Assembly (NCBI GenBank): GCA_964655475.1
Contig: CAZZMO010000001.1
Coordinates: 228,856-292,855 of the forward strand
Source: VGMA01 sp964655475
GTDB lineage: Bacteria > Chlamydiota > Chlamydiia > Chlamydiales > VGMA01
Length of the DNA stretch: 64,000 nt
Direction of reading: 5' to 3'
How positions within the stretch are numbered: the stretch's first letter is position 1; each line of letters begins with the position of its first letter. Below are positions 60,433 through 64,000 of this stretch, piece after piece. The position numbers were made by a program, and so were the translations under genes. Under the pieces are notes generated by a model that saw nothing but the letters and a program-made list of their open reading frames with translations, had not been told where the DNA came from and did no database searches.

Positions 60433-61516
60433 CATGGGGAGCCTGATGGGAAAAGTAACGCTCATCATCCATATCCATTCCTGTCTGTTCTGTGACAGCG
60501 TTTGTAAAGATAATTCTTCCTGCAGAAGTTTGTTTGACAGAGATGACCTGGGTGTCGATGATTTCTCCGAGAAAATCTCCTCCATTATTGATCACCACCA
60601 TTGTTCCATCTTCCAAGTAGCCAACGCCCTGTTTAGGCTCTTTTCCGTAGCGCTGCACTTTAATCCGGATCGCTTCACCAGCTTGCATTAAAGGTTTCAT
60701 TGCATTCGATAGAGAGTGAAGATTGATTAATTCGACTCCTTCAGCTGTAGCGTTTTGTAATTTTGCAGCATCAGCTGTCATGATGTTCGCATCGACAAGT
60801 CTTGCAAGACGGATGGTCTTTTGACAAACATCAGCAATTTCAGGGAAGTCTGTTTCCTGAATTGTGAGATGTAAATGGCTCATAGATTGGAGTTTTTTCA
60901 CTACCTCTAACGCCTTTTTTGCTTTGACTTGGATGAACTCATCACTCGATTCTATCTGTAGGTATAGGTCTTTCATGATAAAGCGAGGGAGGATCAACTG
61001 ATGATTAAAAATCCCAGTAGAGCAAAGGTCGATGAGTCTCACATCACAGATGATCGAGCTGTCGAGGATGATATCTTTTTTCTTTTTGCTCACTTCAGAG
61101 AGGCGGACGAAGGGGATGCTAATGTAGATTTCGTGAGAGGATTTCAGCGCTAGGAGCATGCCAAGATAGGTGCAGACTAAAAAGAAGCCTACTTTAATTG
61201 TTTCTTGGGCTGTAACAGGAATCATTAAGCTCTCTGGGCTCATCTGGAGGACCTTTTCAAAAATCATGATGAGGGCCTCACCCATGAGATAACCTGCGAA
61301 TAACCCGATCACCGCTGTATTGAACGAGCGGAAGCTAAACTTTCGAAAGAGTTTATCAAAAGTCGCTAGCATGAGGACAAAAAGAAAACCGACACCCACT
61401 CCTACACTCAATTTAACAATGGCAGAGCCTCTTGGATAGGAAACAACATAGGTCGTCATGAAGAAAAGACTGAGTATAGCGAAAAATATTCTTGTAAAAG
61501 CCAAAGAAAGATGCAT
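60425..61516 (-). CDS. PIN/TRAM-domain integral membrane protein (YacL-like)
   Basis: A 363-residue protein. Four helices fill residues 5-135. A PIN nuclease domain follows (about 145-275), with the acidic site residues in ILDSSIICDVRLIDLCSTG and LVDANIMTADAAK. A TRAM-like RNA-binding domain ends it (about 290-345: GEAIRIKVQRYGKEPKQGVG). The family resembles Bacillus YacL. It may cleave RNA at the membrane, but activity is not shown. Coupled to acpS by overlap. Confidence 0.88.
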   Translation of the reverse strand: MHLSLAFTRIFFAILSLFFMTTYVVSYPRGSAIVKLSVGVGVGFLFVLMLATFDKLFRKFSFRSFNTAVIGLFAGYLMGEALIMIFEKVLQMSPESLMIPVTAQETIKVGFFLVCTYLGMLLALKSSHEIYISIPFVRLSEVSKKKKDIILDSSIICDVRLIDLCSTGIFNHQLILPRFIMKDLYLQIESSDEFIQVKAKKALEVVKKLQSMSHLHLTIQETDFPEIADVCQKTIRLARLVDANIMTADAAKLQNATAEGVELINLHSLSNAMKPLMQAGEAIRIKVQRYGKEPKQGVGYLEDGTMVVINNGGDFLGEIIDTQVISVKQTSAGRIIFTNAVTEQTGMDMDDERYFSHQAPHDA

Positions 61517-61580
61517 AAAATACCCATTATTTATTGCTCCATACTAATGGAGTGCCAATTTTTTTGTCCAAGGAGACTGT

Positions 61581-62069
61581 ATGAGGTTAAAAAGAATCAG
61601 TGCAATCACCACGTTAGGGGTGATGTGGTTTGGGATCGGAGTGTTTTTGCTTTACAAAGGAATCTTTTTATTAATGCAAGCTTTGGTCACCGATCGTGGT
61701 GTTTTGATCCCAAAATTAAAAGGGATCGCCTCGACCCCTGACTATGCAGTCATGTTTCTTCTATCAGTTTCTCTTCTTCTCGGGATGCTCAAAGGGCGCT
61801 TTGTGCTAGGGAAAACGGCGAGAAAAACCGTTTCAAAAATCCTTCAGACACCAGAGCCCATCGCTGTCAAAGAAGTCTTCTCTTTTAAATACGTTGTCAT
61901 CATCGCTTTCATGATCTCGCTCGGGATGACGATGAACCGCTCAGGTCTCGCATTTGATATTAGAGGTGTGATTGACGTAGCAGTAGGTTCTGCTTTGATC
62001 CAAGGGGGAATGCAGTACTTCCGCTCTGCACTACAAATCAGATCTATTTGTGGTAAAGAGACCCCTTAA
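61581..62069 (+). CDS. Small integral membrane protein
   Basis: A 162-residue protein with about four helices (TTLGVMWFGIGVFLLYKGIF; YAVMFLLSVSLLLGMLKG; YVVIIAFMISLGMTM; and a last weak helix near 130-150). A basic loop (KGRFVLGKTARKTVSKIL) sits between the halves. AGGAGA before the ATG is a good ribosome site. No function is known to me. It overlaps the convergent rlmH gene by 26 bp. Confidence 0.65.
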   Translation: MRLKRISAITTLGVMWFGIGVFLLYKGIFLLMQALVTDRGVLIPKLKGIASTPDYAVMFLLSVSLLLGMLKGRFVLGKTARKTVSKILQTPEPIAVKEVFSFKYVVIIAFMISLGMTMNRSGLAFDIRGVIDVAVGSALIQGGMQYFRSALQIRSICGKETP

Positions 62070-62460
62070 AAATCTCATAAGAGCGGTAGAGCTGCTCTAA
62101 GAGCATCAAACGGATGTTTTGATGAGTGAAGGTTAAGGAAGAAAAGCTGAGCTTTTTTTGAGATGCGGCAACGATGGAAGAAGAAAGCCCGTCGGGGCCG
62201 CCAATCACAAAGAAAAGAACCCCTTCATGTTTGGTATAAAGATAGCTCGAAAGTTCTTCACTTGTCCACCTGTCCCCCAGGGGATCGAGCGTAATGTAGT
62301 AGGGGATTTTCTTCAGAGCGAGCTCCATTTCAGCGAGATTTCTGAAGATCTCAAAATGGATGTCAATTTTTCCTTTGAGGCGAGTTTGATACATATCGAG
62401 ACCCTCTTTGAGCCAAGCCTCTTTATGTTTGCCAATAGTGAAGATCTGTACTTTTAACAT
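62044..62460 (-). CDS. rlmH: 23S rRNA (pseudouridine-1915-N3) methyltransferase RlmH
   Basis: A 138-residue SPOUT-fold methyltransferase acting on the 70S ribosome. ITLDPLGDRWTSEELSSYL (about residues 57-75), the SAM knot VLFFVIGGPDGLSSSIVA (about 81-98) and the C-terminal RLMLLEQLYRSYEIFKGSLY (shown to Y; about 117-136) are diagnostic. The usual final motif YHK is present. Slightly shorter than the E. coli protein (155). Confidence 0.95.
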   Translation of the reverse strand: MLKVQIFTIGKHKEAWLKEGLDMYQTRLKGKIDIHFEIFRNLAEMELALKKIPYYITLDPLGDRWTSEELSSYLYTKHEGVLFFVIGGPDGLSSSIVAASQKKLSFSSLTFTHQNIRLMLLEQLYRSYEIFKGSLYHK

Positions 62461-62507
62461 CCCAAAGAGTATAATCCATTTTTCTTTTTGTAGGGAAGAG
62501 AGTGCTC

Positions 62508-63332
62508 ATGGGTTTTTTATACTGGGATCCTAGCCCTGAAATTTTCGTGATTCCTGGGGTTAACATCCCCCTCACGTGGTATGGGGTCATTTTTGCACTC
62601 GGCTTCTTTCTGGGCTTTCAAATCTTTGTTCACCTCTCTAAGAATAAGCTTTCTAAGGTTGCAGCTGAATCTCTCATGGTTTACGCCATGGTGGGAACTG
62701 TCATTGGAGCTCGCCTTGGACACCTTCTCTTTTATGAAAAATGGAGCTTCTTCCTTCATGATCCATTGGTTATTTTCCGCACCTGGGAAGGGGGGCTTGC
62801 AAGTCATGGAGGGATTTTAGGAGTCTTCATCGGAGGGGTTCTTTTTTATCTCAAACACAAAAAAGAGATCTCCTTTTTAGCCCTTGTCGATATCCTCTGC
62901 ATCCCCACCATGTTCGTCTGCAGCTTGATCCGCATTGGTAACTTTTTCAATCAAGAGATCTGCGGCAAAGTGACAGATGTTCCTTGGGCTGTTGTCTTTC
63001 TCCATCCTGCGGACGTGACTCTTTTACTCCCAAGACACCCCGTTCAGCTCTACGAATCTGCCTTCTACTTTTTCGTTTTCCTCTCAGCACTCTTTTTTCA
63101 CAAAAAGTTTGGTGATCGTTGGCAAGAGGGGAGGATTGTTGGGTACTGTTTCCTCGTCTCCTTCACCTTCCGCTTCTTCATCGAAGGGCTCAAAGATGAA
63201 CTCAGCCACCTTCTCGAAGGAGATCACCTCCTTCTCATGGGACAATACCTCAGCCTACCCATGATCGCATTGGGCGCTCTCCTCTTCTTCGGTAATAGGT
63301 TTAGTAGAGATTCTTATTCAAAATCCCTATGA
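62508..63332 (+). CDS. lgt: Prolipoprotein diacylglyceryl transferase
   Basis: A 274-residue inner-membrane enzyme adding diacylglycerol to lipobox cysteines, so it would modify the efflux lipoproteins at 10434 and 14956. About seven helices. WEGGLASHGGILGVFIGGVL (about residues 89-108) and the signature RIGNFFNQEICG (about 144-155) are seen, with PVQLYESAFYFFVF (about 182-195). GTG 62502 would add two residues; ATG 62508 is preferred. It overlaps the next gene by 6 bp, convergent. Confidence 0.96.
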   Translation: MGFLYWDPSPEIFVIPGVNIPLTWYGVIFALGFFLGFQIFVHLSKNKLSKVAAESLMVYAMVGTVIGARLGHLLFYEKWSFFLHDPLVIFRTWEGGLASHGGILGVFIGGVLFYLKHKKEISFLALVDILCIPTMFVCSLIRIGNFFNQEICGKVTDVPWAVVFLHPADVTLLLPRHPVQLYESAFYFFVFLSALFFHKKFGDRWQEGRIVGYCFLVSFTFRFFIEGLKDELSHLLEGDHLLLMGQYLSLPMIALGALLFFGNRFSRDSYSKSL

Positions 63333-63986
63333 AAGGCAATGTCCCCAAAGGCATTTACCGTGTCCATTCTCATCTACGCAAATGATGTCGTCATAGTGAG
63401 GACAAGCATTTTCATCACAGGTGCCAGAAGTGCAGGGAGTTGTGTTGCAAAACGTATATGTACTATTACCCGATTCGTTATCAACGAAATAGTAACAACA
63501 TTTTTCGGTGTTTGGATCATAACATGTACCATGACAGGACTTTTGGCCCTCTAGGCAGCAAATGTTCACTTCACTAGTAGGAAAATATCCCTTAGGGCAA
63601 CATTTTCCTAGATTAGAGCAAATCTGATCAGATGGACAACATTTCCCATCATAACAACAAGTACCATCTTTAGGGCAGGTTTCTTTGGAGCAACACTGCG
63701 ATTCTTCTGGGTTGTAACAAGTGCCATTACAGCTTGCGCTCATCCCTTCAGGACAGCAGATAGGAGGGGAGATGTTATTCACACATTCTTGGTTAGAGCC
63801 GCAGCACGTGCCAGCACTATTGCCAGCGCAACATGAGCCCGTTGGGCAAACGAAATGAGTATTGCCCGACACCGTAGTGCAGCACTCCTGTACTGTAGGG
63901 TCATAGCAAGTGCCGACGCCATTTGCATCGATGCATAGTGCCTGGTTTGAAAGGCAGGCGCAGTTCGTTTTACATGGAATTGACAT
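63327..63986 (-). CDS. Cysteine-rich repeat protein (40 Cys in 219 residues)
   Basis: A 219-residue protein with 40 cysteines, ten of them CC pairs. Short repeats recur: GTCYDPTVQECC, GTCYNPEESQCC and GTCYDPNTEKCC at about residues 25, 88 and 165, and KCCPSDQIC-type units between them. The spacing recalls granulin or other disulfide knots, but I do not claim homology. No signal peptide is visible, which is odd for a disulfide protein; a type III or other leaderless route, or metal binding, would explain it. AAGGAG lies 6 nt before the ATG, so translation is well supported. Confidence 0.75.
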   Translation of the reverse strand: MSIPCKTNCACLSNQALCIDANGVGTCYDPTVQECCTTVSGNTHFVCPTGSCCAGNSAGTCCGSNQECVNNISPPICCPEGMSASCNGTCYNPEESQCCSKETCPKDGTCCYDGKCCPSDQICSNLGKCCPKGYFPTSEVNICCLEGQKSCHGTCYDPNTEKCCYYFVDNESGNSTYTFCNTTPCTSGTCDENACPHYDDIICVDENGHGKCLWGHCLS

Positions 63987-64000
63987 TTAATACTCCTTTT

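Noticed and set aside
1..64000. CRISPR arrays, rRNA, intact insertion sequences
   Set aside because: No regularly spaced repeats, rRNA-like blocks or transposase genes were seen on reading the window.

Overview
The window looks like chromosomal DNA of a chlamydia outside the genus Chlamydia (order Parachlamydiales; family not resolvable by eye). The evidence is gene order as well as protein resemblance. The run lpxD-ompH/skp-bamA-recR facing fabH-fabD-fabG-acpP (44653-52495), the nearby pdhABC, the block HU-'CT266'-accA-msbA with dnaQ close by (30619-38705), groEL-groES beside a divergent pepF (23405-27365), and trxB near acpS (58022-60432) all match blocks known from Chlamydia trachomatis. 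Genes absent from the pathogenic Chlamydiaceae (phosphoketolase, an RND efflux operon, a full potABCD operon, cysteine-rich ORFs, a toxin-like cassette) point to an amoeba- or arthropod-associated relative with a larger genome.

Layout. 1-6815: accessory metabolism. It holds a membrane-anchored kinase-like protein running off the left edge, a methyltransferase, a P-loop kinase with a signal peptide, phosphoketolase, a dicarboxylate/amino-acid symporter, and a secreted two-domain cupredoxin protein that has lost most copper ligands. 6816-9504: a mobile-looking cassette. A 51-bp direct repeat of the 3' end of the adjacent phosphodiesterase gene flanks a frameshifted TPR/toxin-like gene and a small putative immunity gene, and a compact four-way-junction palindrome lies next to the left repeat. 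9454-16104: secreted class II cyclic-nucleotide phosphodiesterase-like protein and a complete RND efflux operon. 16140-23296: DUF1543 protein, RRM protein with a strong terminator, a small Cys-rich ORF, SulP transporter, a 31-residue Lys/Gln/Pro ORF, an EEP-family hydrolase, two tandem paralogous membrane proteins and an AsmA-like protein.

23405-38705 is mostly chlamydial core: groEL/groES under a degenerate CIRCE-like inverted repeat, pepF, HPr, rpiA, tyrS, HU, accA, msbA and dnaQ, interrupted by a YkuD-type L,D-transpeptidase, an orphan protein and a second Cys-rich ORF. 38773-52495 holds pyruvate dehydrogenase E1/E2 (acetyl-CoA supply), CorA, lipid A and outer-membrane assembly genes, and fatty-acid synthesis. 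Together these feed membrane and envelope biogenesis. 52556-57017 is the polyamine ABC transporter operon with an extra exported protein fused on by a TAAATG junction. 57306-63332 contains a lipase-like hydrolase, trxB, an outer-membrane-like protein, acpS, a PIN/TRAM membrane protein, rlmH and lgt. The window ends with a 219-residue protein containing 40 cysteines.

All functional calls are from reading motifs and context. No database search was run. GC content, phylogeny and copy number of the repeats were not computed.
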